Of a DNA stretch of 64,000 nt, positions 49,670 through 57,088 are shown piece after piece. The stretch is from Streptomyces avermitilis MA-4680 = NBRC 14893 (GTDB lineage: Bacteria > Actinomycetota > Actinomycetes > Streptomycetales > Streptomycetaceae), in assembly GCF_000009765.2 (NCBI RefSeq), contig NC_004719.1, forward strand, positions 30,288-94,287, given 5' to 3'. The notes under the pieces were generated by a model. The model was not told the DNA's origin, searched no databases, and saw nothing but the letters and a program-made list of their open reading frames with translations. A program made the position numbers and the translations under genes. How positions within the stretch are numbered: the first letter of the stretch is position 1; each line of letters begins with the position of its first letter.

Positions 49670-50281
49670 ATGAGGGGCACCATCAGGGTGGCGGCAGCCG
49701 CAGCGTTAACTCTCGTGATCGTTGGATGCTCGTCGAACGCTGACGCGAAGAAGGACACGGGGATGAACGGCGGAGGTGGTACAGACCCCACAGCCTCCGC
49801 TTTGAAATTCGCCAAGTCATACCAGGAAGCGGTTAATAACCGTGACTGGCAACACGTTTGCCAGATGAGGACAGAGCGGTACCGCCACGGCACGGTCAAG
49901 CAGTGTGTCGCCGACAACAAAGAGCCTGCGGCGCCAACGCCTTCGGAGTCCGAGACATCTGCTCCACCGCCACTCGTACGAGCTGACGGTTCGACTGTCC
50001 CGCCGAAACAGAAGCCCACGGCCAGCGGACCGGACCGCGCCCAGCTTGGTCCGATCAAGGCAAGCGGTGCGAAGGCCGTTCCGGCCTTCGGTGATCACCC
50101 AGCTGGCACGGGCGTGATGGTCGAGTGGACCTACACCTGGCCCAACGAGTCGGGGGTCTCGAAGGACGTGCTCCGTGTGGTCCGGCATGGCGACAAGTGG
50201 CTGGTCGACCAGATGGAAGAGGTCGCAGACTCAGACGAAGCGCACGGCGATCCCGTCGGGGACGCCTTGATGAGGAGTTGA
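49670..50281 (+). CDS. Secreted lipoprotein
   Basis: A 203-residue protein from the ATG at 49670. MRGTIRVAAAAALTLVIVGC is a lipoprotein signal with the lipobox cysteine at 20, followed by a Gly/Asp/Thr linker. The mature part (ALKFAKSYQEAVNNRDWQHV, RVVRHGDKWLVDQMEEVADS) resembles small NTF2/lipoprotein-type extracellular domains. Base use is less GC-biased than that of its neighbours, hinting at separate origin. Function unknown. Confidence 0.75.
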   Translation: MRGTIRVAAAAALTLVIVGCSSNADAKKDTGMNGGGGTDPTASALKFAKSYQEAVNNRDWQHVCQMRTERYRHGTVKQCVADNKEPAAPTPSESETSAPPPLVRADGSTVPPKQKPTASGPDRAQLGPIKASGAKAVPAFGDHPAGTGVMVEWTYTWPNESGVSKDVLRVVRHGDKWLVDQMEEVADSDEAHGDPVGDALMRS

Positions 50282-50615
50282 GAGGACGCCCTGCTGCGGT
50301 CGGGGGCACCCGCAGCGGACCTTAATATTCGGCACTTCGGAAGTCACCTTTCGTAAGGAAGTGGCGGTGGTGGAGACTCGCGAGCCCGGCCGTCCAGCGC
50401 CGCGGTGCTTGCGTGGCTTGCTGGTCTGGTTGTGGACCCACCGGCCCGGCTCGACCTCGCTTCGGGCGCTCCGAGTTCTCCAGACCGTGGCCGCGGCGAC
50501 AACCTGATCCTCGAGGGCCAGCTCCGGGACTGGTCCGAGGAACTCCGCAGGCGTTGACGGCAAAGGGTCGGCTTGTTGCCGCAGCTCGTTACCGGCCGAC
50601 CGGAAAGGCAAGTGA

Positions 50616-50862
50616 TCAGCCCGCCCAACCGATGTCACGGACCTCGATCGCACCGGCGTGCGGCAGGTACTGGATCCAGCAACGCCGTCCGAACGCCTCC
50701 CGGATCTCCTCCACGGAGCCCGGGTCACGCACATCGGGCCAGGCCCTCGGATCCATCCGCGCGACCTCCACGAGCGCCAGCACCTCCCGCCGGGCCTGGC
50801 CGTCCGGCAAACTGCGCCATGACCTCCACCGCGAGTTCCTCCACCACCACGCCATACCGCAT
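50616..50862 (-). pseudogene. Frameshifted small protein, toxin-like
   Basis: From the ATG at 50862 the frame reads MRYGVVVEELAVEVMAQF, then loses sense; one base away the frame reads LPDGQARREVLALVEVARMD and PRAWPDVRDPGSVEEIREAF to WIQYLPHAGAIEVRDIGWAG. Removing one T from the run at about 50810 would join them into an 80-residue protein resembling a RelE/ParE-type toxin in size and strand pattern. Family assignment is weak. Confidence 0.4.
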
Positions 50863-51022
50863 CCCGCACACCCCCGTGTGATCGACTCGGGCAGCAGCGT
50901 ACGGAGGAACTGCCGATCACGTTCGGGCCTGTGGATATCCCGGATTTCGCGGTGGTCGCCCCGGTGTCTGGGGGAGTGTCAGTGCCGCGGGTTACCGTCC
51001 TGCTGTCCTGACGGACTGTTTC

Positions 51023-51061
51023 GGCTCTCGCCTGGCCTCCAACAGCGGCCAGGCGAGAGCC
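51023..51061. terminator. Long hairpin, 15-bp perfect stem
   Basis: GGCTCTCGCCTGGCC, nine-base loop, GGCCAGGCGAGAGCC. No U-tract; serves no obvious adjacent gene end. Confidence 0.6.
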
Positions 51062-51423
51062 AGATGCTCGCTCCCCATTGTTCTCGGCACGGGAGCAGGC
51101 CCTTCCGGATGGAAGGCCGACACCAGGGGTGTCCTGCTTCCATTGACGGGGGTGGGCGGCCCGATTGCAAGGAAAACCGGGAACTTCCACTCTGCGGCAC
51201 CCCGTACTGGGCGCTACCTGCGCCGGAATGGTCAGGTGTGCTCGCCCGGGTGCCGTCCCGTGACTGTCATTGTTCCGTGAATTCGCGATCACGTGGCGTA
51301 GCAACTCCTTCTGTGGCCATGCTGATTGACCTCCCCGGCGGCGGCCTCGGCACCCGCCTTCCGGGGACCCCTGGCGGCTTCCGGATGGGCCGCCCGGGCA
51401 TCGGCCGACCCTGAAGGAGTTCG

Positions 51424-51639
51424 ATGACCAAGCAGGTCCTGATCATCACGGCCACGGTGACCGTATTCGCCTGGAGCGTGGTGATGGTAGCGATCGGCCA
51501 GGTGGCCGCGATCGCCACACTCGCCCCGGCCCTCGGGCTGACGGTGCACCAGATCGCTCTCGCGGCACGACAGCAGACCGCGCCGGCCTCAGGACACCGC
51601 GTCGCGGCGGTCCCGGACAAGGAGGGCAGCGCCCCGTGA
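51424..51639 (+). CDS. Small membrane protein, first gene of the HTH-sigma operon
   Basis: A 71-residue protein; AAGGAG precedes the ATG. One long hydrophobic segment (VLIITATVTVFAWSVVMVAI) and a second weak one (AAIATLAPALGLTV), then a polar tail. Its stop overlaps the next start (GTGA). It may tether or sense for the regulator encoded next. Confidence 0.7.
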   Translation: MTKQVLIITATVTVFAWSVVMVAIGQVAAIATLAPALGLTVHQIALAARQQTAPASGHRVAAVPDKEGSAP

Positions 51640-52541
51640 CCACGCCCTTCGAGCCACCCGCACCACCACCTCTGCGCCCGGCACCCGCCCGGCCCGGCCG
51701 CAAGCTCGGGCCGATCGCGGAAGAACTCAGCAGCGCCCACCGTGCCTGGCTGGGACCGATGCGCGAGACCTACCTGACCAGCGGGCTCACCCTGAGCGAG
51801 CTCAGCGCCCGGGTGCGGCTCGCCAAGTCGAAGATCTCCGAACTGCTGCGCGGGATCGGTCTGTATCCGCGATGGGAGATCATCTTCAGCCTGTCCCGCG
51901 AGCTGAACATGCCTTACTGGCCCCTGTACCGGCTGTGGCGACAGGCAGCGCTGGAGGCACACAAGAGCCGGGAGTGGGTTGAGCGGTGCTCGGAAAAAAC
52001 CGCTGTGACCATGTCGCATGCGGCTCCGCCGTTGGACCACCGCGCCTTCCGTGAGCTCGTGGAGAGCTTCTACAGCCTCTACGCGCAGGTCTTCCTCGAG
52101 GACGAAGAGCGTGACACCGCGGTGTCCGACACCTTCGACATCCTGTGGCTGTGCTGGAACGACGCGCTCGCCAGCCCCGACACCCGCAAGTTCGCCTGGA
52201 ACGTCCTGCGTGCCACGGTCATGGCCAGGACGCCGCACGTGGACGGCCGGCCCGAACTCGGATGGGCGGCGTTTGACACCGTCGCCCTGCAGTCCGTGAT
52301 CGCCGCGTCCGACCGCGCCGAGCAGATCGAGGAAACGTTGGATCTGTTCAAGGCGATGAGCCGTCTGCCCGACCACCAGCTCGACGTCATGGTGCTGCGC
52401 CGCTTGTGCGGGATCACCCCCGAGGACGCCTCCGGCCTTCTCGGTGTCCCGCTGGCCACTGTGCGGTCCGACGAGCGCCACGCCGTCCATTTCCTGGAGA
52501 GCGTCATCTGCCCGCCCGAGACCGAAGGGAAAACCGCATGA
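51636..52541 (+). CDS. HTH protein with sigma-region-4-like C-terminus
   Basis: A 301-residue protein. Residues about 48-75 (TLSELSARVRLAKSKISELL) form an XRE-like HTH with a proline-rich lead. The middle is helical (ESFYSLYAQVFLEDEERDTA). The C-terminus, LDVMVLRRLCGITPEDASGL, VPLATVRSDERHAVHFLE, has the form of a sigma-70 region 4 or related HTH. No region 2 is visible, so it is unlikely to be an independent sigma factor. Overlaps both neighbours, giving a three-gene operon. Confidence 0.65.
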   Translation: MTTPFEPPAPPPLRPAPARPGRKLGPIAEELSSAHRAWLGPMRETYLTSGLTLSELSARVRLAKSKISELLRGIGLYPRWEIIFSLSRELNMPYWPLYRLWRQAALEAHKSREWVERCSEKTAVTMSHAAPPLDHRAFRELVESFYSLYAQVFLEDEERDTAVSDTFDILWLCWNDALASPDTRKFAWNVLRATVMARTPHVDGRPELGWAAFDTVALQSVIAASDRAEQIEETLDLFKAMSRLPDHQLDVMVLRRLCGITPEDASGLLGVPLATVRSDERHAVHFLESVICPPETEGKTA

Positions 52542-53413
52542 CCCGTCGCATCGAAGAAATCCTCTCCAGGGCCCTGCTGGTCCGTCACCGCACCGTGCCC
52601 CGCGACATCGTCCCCTTCTCCCCCCGCAAGGACCGCGGCACCCAACCCGCTGGGGAACCGTCCCACAAGCCCGGCCAGCCCAACGCGGCGGCTGAAGACC
52701 TGCGGGCCCTGTGCGAAACCCTCGTCACCCACACCCCCGCCACCGCCGTGACCGACTTCGTCACCGACCAGGTACCCCAACCCCGCAGCGCGCTGGTCCT
52801 TGCCTGCGTGCTGCAGCTGACCGACACCGATGAGGGAGCACGGTTTTGGTGGCAGTATGCCGCCGGCGCCGGGCAGGCCGCCGCCGCGTACTGCCTCTAC
52901 CTCCACCACCTGGCCCTGGGAGAAAGCGACACAGCCGACTGGTGGCACCGCCAGACCGACGACGTCCAGCCACCCCCCGGGCCGCCCGCTGAAGACACTC
53001 CAACCCCCAGTCCAGAAGCAGCCCCCAGCGCCTGGCACCCGGCCGACCACCGGATTACCAACACCTCCACCACCACGATCCTGCGGATCCTGCGCCACCT
53101 GGCGAAATACAGCGCCCGGCCCCGCTCCGCCGCGGTCACCGAACTCATGGCATACGTGCCCACCGCAGTCGCCGTCGGCTACCTCCGCCAGCCCGAAATG
53201 GACCTGCCCACGCCCGGCGCTGACTTCGCACGCCGGATCAGCACCCTGCTCGCCACGGCTGCCGACCGGCCCGACGTCACCAACACCCTCCCCGCACGAC
53301 CGGATTCTCGAGAGCATGCCTCCCGCGATGCTGCTCGCCCCCTCGCCGGACCTTCCCCTGCCGAGACCAGCAAGACAGCGCACCAGCAGGTGGGAGAAAC
53401 CGCAAAACGGTGA
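52538..53413 (+). CDS. Hypothetical protein, third gene of the operon
   Basis: A 291-residue protein overlapping the HTH-sigma-like gene by ATGA. Two helical parts (AAEDLRALCETLVTHTPATA; TTILRILRHLAKYSARPRSA) flank a Pro/Glu/Ala-rich linker (about 150-175). SALVLACVLQLTDTDEGARF and AAGAGQAAAAYCLYLHH look like TPR-type helices. No family recognised. The strict coupling suggests that it works with the regulator. Confidence 0.7.
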   Translation: MTRRIEEILSRALLVRHRTVPRDIVPFSPRKDRGTQPAGEPSHKPGQPNAAAEDLRALCETLVTHTPATAVTDFVTDQVPQPRSALVLACVLQLTDTDEGARFWWQYAAGAGQAAAAYCLYLHHLALGESDTADWWHRQTDDVQPPPGPPAEDTPTPSPEAAPSAWHPADHRITNTSTTTILRILRHLAKYSARPRSAAVTELMAYVPTAVAVGYLRQPEMDLPTPGADFARRISTLLATAADRPDVTNTLPARPDSREHASRDAARPLAGPSPAETSKTAHQQVGETAKR

Positions 53414-53433
53414 ACACGGCCATATGAAGTCGA

Positions 53434-53464
53434 CTCGTTCAGCCTGCACGTAGGGCTGAGCGAG
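53434..53464. terminator. Hairpin between convergent genes
   Basis: CTCGTTCAGCC and GGCTGAGCGAG, 10 of 11 pairs, flanked by ACACGG..CCGTGT that can extend it. Confidence 0.55.
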
Positions 53465-53480
53465 CCGTGTGGTCAGCGCG

Positions 53481-54383
53481 TTACGTCTGTGGACGCGCTG
53501 ACCCGGTCCAGTGGACTCGCTGGTCGGGGTCGTGGACGGGGCGCCATACGGGTGCGGAGGGGCCGTGCTGGAGCAGGTCGGCCAGTGGCGCCACGAGGAC
53601 CGGGACGTCGTGCAGGAAGCCGGACGGCATCAGCAGCCTGGACCCCGAGCGCAGGGCGTTGATCCGGTTCTCGACACCGGCGGGTCCGGTGCCGTCCAGG
53701 ACGAACAGGACGCGCGGGAAGAGCGGATAGCGCCGCCGCCACTCCTCCAGCGTCGGCTCCTGGAGGGTCGGCCGGCGCCCCGAGACCGCGGGCACGTAGC
53801 GGTAGAGGCGCTCGTACGCGGGCAGCTTGGCGGCGAGGCGTTCGGGGCCCATGGTGGCCCGGTCGACTTCCACGAACGCCCGCAGCATCGACCCGTTGTC
53901 GCCGCCTGCGGGGCCGCGCCGGTAGTACAGGAGCGCGTCGGGGATGACGGCCTCGCCACTCCCGATCGGGTGGTGGACCTCGGGAATCCAGTCCAGCGGC
54001 CGGAACAGGTCGCCGTGACGTCGGGCGTCCTCGAGGAAGGCGAGCGCGGTCTCGGCCACGGTCAGCGTGTGGCCGGCCTTCAGCCGCACGGCCGTCGGAT
54101 CGGACACCGTCCTGGAGGGCCGGTGCCCGCGCATCTCGGGCCACTCGGATACGAGTTGCACGCCGTACGCGGTGGGGAACCACACCCGGGTCCGCCCTGC
54201 CTGCGGCAAGGTGATGCGGTCGACAAGCCCCTCCCCGCGCAGTCTGGCCAGCCTGCGCCTCGTCTGCTCGATGCGCACCGACGGGGCGATCACCCGGTGC
54301 ATCTGCTCGGTGGTGGCCATCCGGTACTGCGACAGCACGCCCAGCGCCAGCCGGTCCCCGCTGCCCACCTCCACGCCGATCAT
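53481..54383 (-). CDS. Second replication-relaxation family protein
   Basis: A 300-residue protein from the ATG at 54383. LALGVLSQYRMATTEQMHRV and RLARLRGEGLVDRITL form the winged helix; then VIPDALLYYRRG, LRAFVEVDRATMGPERLAAK and LPAYERLYRYVP correspond to the nuclease-like core of the family (the acidic D and E-x-D pattern is retained). It is shorter than the member at 48375 and lacks its disordered N-terminus. Role in plasmid replication or transfer is by family association. Confidence 0.8.
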   Translation of the reverse strand: MIGVEVGSGDRLALGVLSQYRMATTEQMHRVIAPSVRIEQTRRRLARLRGEGLVDRITLPQAGRTRVWFPTAYGVQLVSEWPEMRGHRPSRTVSDPTAVRLKAGHTLTVAETALAFLEDARRHGDLFRPLDWIPEVHHPIGSGEAVIPDALLYYRRGPAGGDNGSMLRAFVEVDRATMGPERLAAKLPAYERLYRYVPAVSGRRPTLQEPTLEEWRRRYPLFPRVLFVLDGTGPAGVENRINALRSGSRLLMPSGFLHDVPVLVAPLADLLQHGPSAPVWRPVHDPDQRVHWTGSARPQT

Positions 54384-54784
54384 CACGGATCCGCTCGCTT
54401 CCCGTCCGGTGCGGCACCGTCCTTGCCGGGCGCCGCGCGTACCGGTCACAGCAGCAGCCGGCCCCCACCAAAACCCCGACCATGAAGGCCCGACCACGGT
54501 CACGAAGCGACAACGCCTCCGTGGACCAGGCCCAAATCCCCTCCGACAACCCGGCCGACAACCGTCCTCACCCACTCCCGCGCCTGCCCGAGAACCCGCA
54601 GGTCACCACACCAGTCCGGCCGTGGTCGGGAGGCCGACATCCCCTCTACGCCCCCGGACCACGCCCCACAGCAGGAAAAACAAGGAAGGTGGGTGGGTGG
54701 GACAAGTGTCGGGCGGCGGGCGAGGGGATTGGGCGCCGCCAGTGCTCCTCGCGCGTCGGCCGGGGCCGCCGCGCTGCGCCGCAG
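54384..54784. other. Intergenic region
   Basis: 401 bp with no biased frame on either strand and no strong palindrome; presumed promoter of the replication-relaxation gene. I see nothing else in it. Confidence 0.4.
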
Positions 54785-55762
54785 TCAGAGCGGCGATGTC
54801 AGGTGGGGGATGTCGGCGGGGGAGAGGTCGGGGCGGGCGCGGTGCCAGCGTGCGGGGTGGCGCCACCGGCCGGAGGTGTCACGGGCGACGTCGACGCCGA
54901 CTTCCGCCACCAGCTCGGGTTCTACCAGCGTGACGTTCAGCGTCTCCCTGGTGCCCCACCCGGCGGAGAAAGACCAGCCCGTCCAGGGATGACCGCGCCG
55001 CGCCGGAGCGAGCAGGCCGGCGACCGCAGCACCTGCCGTCCGGGCGAGGGTGGTGGTGCGGCCGACGTACTGAAGGCGGCCTTGGTCGTCGTACCTGCCG
55101 AGCAGCAGCGTGCGGGGAGAGGCCGGGGAGCCGGTGACCGCGCCGACGATCGCCTCGCTCGTCTCGCGGACCTTGTATTTCTGCCAGCCCCTCACCGACG
55201 GGCGGTAGGCGTCGTCCAACCTCTTGAAGACCACCCCCTCCATGCCGACCGACGCCCACGTCAGCCACTCGCGCACGACATCAGCCTCGGTGGTCGACGG
55301 GCACAGCGCCCACGGCGCCGACAGCCGGCGGGAGGCGAACACAGACTCCAGCGCGGCCCTGCGCCGCTGGTACGGCCACCTGGTCGTGTCCGTCCCGGAC
55401 AGCCGTAGCAGATCGAACGCGACGAAGTGGGCCGGCCACTCCTCCGCGGCCCGGGCCGCCCCGGCACCGCGCCGGGCAAGCCGGTTCTGCAACCGCTCGA
55501 ACGCGAGGCGGCCCGCGGCGTCCCATACGACCAGCTCGCCGTCCAGCGCGGTCGCTTCCGACAGCTGCACAGCCCCGGCCACAACCTCCGGGAACGCCGG
55601 CCCCATTTCCGTGCCCCGCCTGGAGCGCAGCACCACCCGGCCCGCGTTGACGGAGACCCCTGCCCGGAACCCGTCCCACTTCGGCTCGCCCGCCCAGCCC
55701 GGCCGCAGTTCAGGCTTGGGTACGGGAGTGCTCAGCATCGGCTCCGGCAGCGTCCACGTCAC
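54785..55762 (-). CDS. ATP-dependent DNA ligase (LigC-like)
   Basis: A 325-residue ligase from a GTG. Motif I KWDGFR with the nucleotidyl lysine at 28, ALDGELVVWD (motif III), GMEGVVFKRL (motif IV) and WQKYKVRETSEAIV (motif V) are all present, followed by an OB-fold with LLLGRYDDQGRLQYVGRTTT. Short for a LigD-type enzyme and without polymerase or nuclease modules, it matches LigC of the bacterial NHEJ/repair group. Near a telomere it could help repair ends. An N-terminal fragment of a second copy lies at 56809-56889. Confidence 0.9.
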   Translation of the reverse strand: MTWTLPEPMLSTPVPKPELRPGWAGEPKWDGFRAGVSVNAGRVVLRSRRGTEMGPAFPEVVAGAVQLSEATALDGELVVWDAAGRLAFERLQNRLARRGAGAARAAEEWPAHFVAFDLLRLSGTDTTRWPYQRRRAALESVFASRRLSAPWALCPSTTEADVVREWLTWASVGMEGVVFKRLDDAYRPSVRGWQKYKVRETSEAIVGAVTGSPASPRTLLLGRYDDQGRLQYVGRTTTLARTAGAAVAGLLAPARRGHPWTGWSFSAGWGTRETLNVTLVEPELVAEVGVDVARDTSGRWRHPARWHRARPDLSPADIPHLTSPL

Positions 55763-56226
55763 ACCGGATCCCTTCCACCAAGAACTCCGATGCTGTCCTG
55801 CCTGTTACGACCTGCCCTCGGTCAGCTGGCTGGCGGTGTTCTCGATCCATAGCAGTGTCCATTCGACTCCGGCCTGCCACCCGGGCCCCGTGCCGGCATA
55901 CCGGCCTTCGGCGGTGGTCCGGGTGTTGGCCGCGAGGGTGCGCGGGTCCTCCCCCCTAGGACGTTGGGGAGATGGAGCTGGTCGGCCGCATGGTCCGCGG
56001 CTGGCACCGCCCCAGCGGCGAGTACACGGCGCGTGGGATCAGGCGCTGGCCGTGCGGGATGTGATCGCGGCTTAGGCAGCGCATCTTCGGCAGGGCCCTA
56101 TGACCTGCCGTGGTCGGGGCTGAGCCTCCAGTGTCTGAGGCGGTGGGGCTCCGCATGCGCTGTACAACCCTTCAGTCGCTCTGCGAGTCAGTAACAGGCC
56201 GTATCAGCCGCGCTTCCGGAGTCCCC
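55763..56226. other. Intergenic region with a gene remnant
   Basis: 464 bp between the ligase and the HEPN-like gene. It holds the coding remnant at 55803-55955; the rest has no biased frame. Confidence 0.4.
55803..55955 (-). pseudogene. C-terminal remnant of an unrecognised gene
   Basis: The minus frame ending at the TAA at 55803 has strong GC-third-position bias: EDPRTLAANTRTTAEGRYAG then WQAGVEWTLLWIENTASQLT. No start codon with a ribosome site is in frame and the bias stops near 55955, so it looks like the end of a gene whose front is lost. It is upstream of the ligase on the same strand. Confidence 0.4.
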
Positions 56227-56808
56227 ATGCAAGAGCCTCAGCACCCCATGCCCACCTTGCCTGGGTTCGAGCCCCCCATCCCTGGCTTGATCGACGGGAT
56301 GGATGAAGAAGAACTTGCGATCACAGTGGGACTGGGTCTCGTTGCTCGCGAAGCGGCAGCAGTCGAGTACGTCCTGCATGGGATCTACGTTCATCTCGCC
56401 AAGGTCGCCAAGGCCTACACCGCGCAGGCCACCGCCACCGGCGGGGCTCTGATCAAGCAGTGCAGGAGTGCACTGGAGCAGCTCGGTGACTCAGCAGTTC
56501 CTGCAACGCGCCGCGCGTCGCTCGTGCGCGACCTTGACCTAGCAGAGGAAGGCTTCCGGCTCCGTAACCGGTTTCTGCACGGCTACTGGCAATTTGATCA
56601 TGAGGTTCAGTCCTGGCTGACCCTGAAGGGCGCCCACGGCATGACGCGACCCGAGATTGCGCACACGGACAGCGATGCAGTCTGGGAGCTGGCCCACCGC
56701 CTTCAAGCCTTGCATGACCGACTTGTTCATTGGGACATCGCTCAGTTCGGCGAACTGGCGGAGACCGAGAACGGCGACCGCGGCTGGGCATCGGTGAAAC
56801 ACCTCTGA
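56227..56808 (+). CDS. HEPN-like helical protein
   Basis: A 193-residue helical protein. FRLRNRFLHGYWQF carries RNxxxH (R113, N114, H118) in a helical setting, similar to the HEPN pattern of the protein at 47788. The C-terminal helices (DAVWELAHRLQALHDRLVHW) are amphipathic. Base use is less GC-rich than surrounding plasmid genes. A ribonuclease or toxin role is possible, not shown. Confidence 0.55.
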   Translation: MQEPQHPMPTLPGFEPPIPGLIDGMDEEELAITVGLGLVAREAAAVEYVLHGIYVHLAKVAKAYTAQATATGGALIKQCRSALEQLGDSAVPATRRASLVRDLDLAEEGFRLRNRFLHGYWQFDHEVQSWLTLKGAHGMTRPEIAHTDSDAVWELAHRLQALHDRLVHWDIAQFGELAETENGDRGWASVKHL

Positions 56809-56889
56809 CTACCCGCGATCTGGCGGCGGCCGCAGATCGGGCCCGGGCACGGTAGCGGTCAGCATCGGCTCCGGCAGCGTCCACGTCAC
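56809..56889 (-). pseudogene. N-terminal fragment of a second DNA ligase
   Basis: From a GTG at 56889 the frame gives VTWTLPEPMLTATVPGPDLR, nearly the same as the first residues of the ligase at 54785 (LSTPVPKPELR there), and stops before the KWDGFR motif. The preceding DNA is also similar. A truncated duplicate. Confidence 0.8.
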
Positions 56890-56906
56890 ACCGCATGCCT
56901 TCACTC

Positions 56907-56969
56907 GGTCGGGTACGCCACCTGGGTGGCTGCGGCCAGCAGCGGTCGGCCTGGTAGTCGTACCCGACC
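56907..56969. repeat. 11-bp inverted repeat
   Basis: GGTCGGGTACG (56907-56917) and CGTACCCGACC (56959-56969) upstream of the ligase fragment. Confidence 0.7.
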
Positions 56970-57088
56970 ACGGACTCCCGATTGCGCTGCGGATCAGGTG
57001 TCCGGTCTGAAGCAACGGCTGTCAGAGTCAGAACCCGCCTCGCGTACGCGATATGTAACTAAGCGTGCGTAACGGGTACGGTCTGCGC

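Larger units (their letters stand above)
50282..51423. other. Gene-poor region
   Basis: 1.1 kb without an intact gene. It holds a likely frameshifted small gene (50616-50862), a long hairpin at 51023-51061 and otherwise sequence with no codon bias. It may be a decayed segment or an integration scar. Confidence 0.4.

Noticed and set aside
50413..51414. Plus-strand frame of 333 codons in the gene-poor region
   Set aside because: No ribosome site, no codon bias, no recognisable domain, and it crosses a long hairpin.
54482..55408. Plus-strand frame of 308 codons
   Set aside because: Its second half is antisense to the DNA ligase; first half has no bias.
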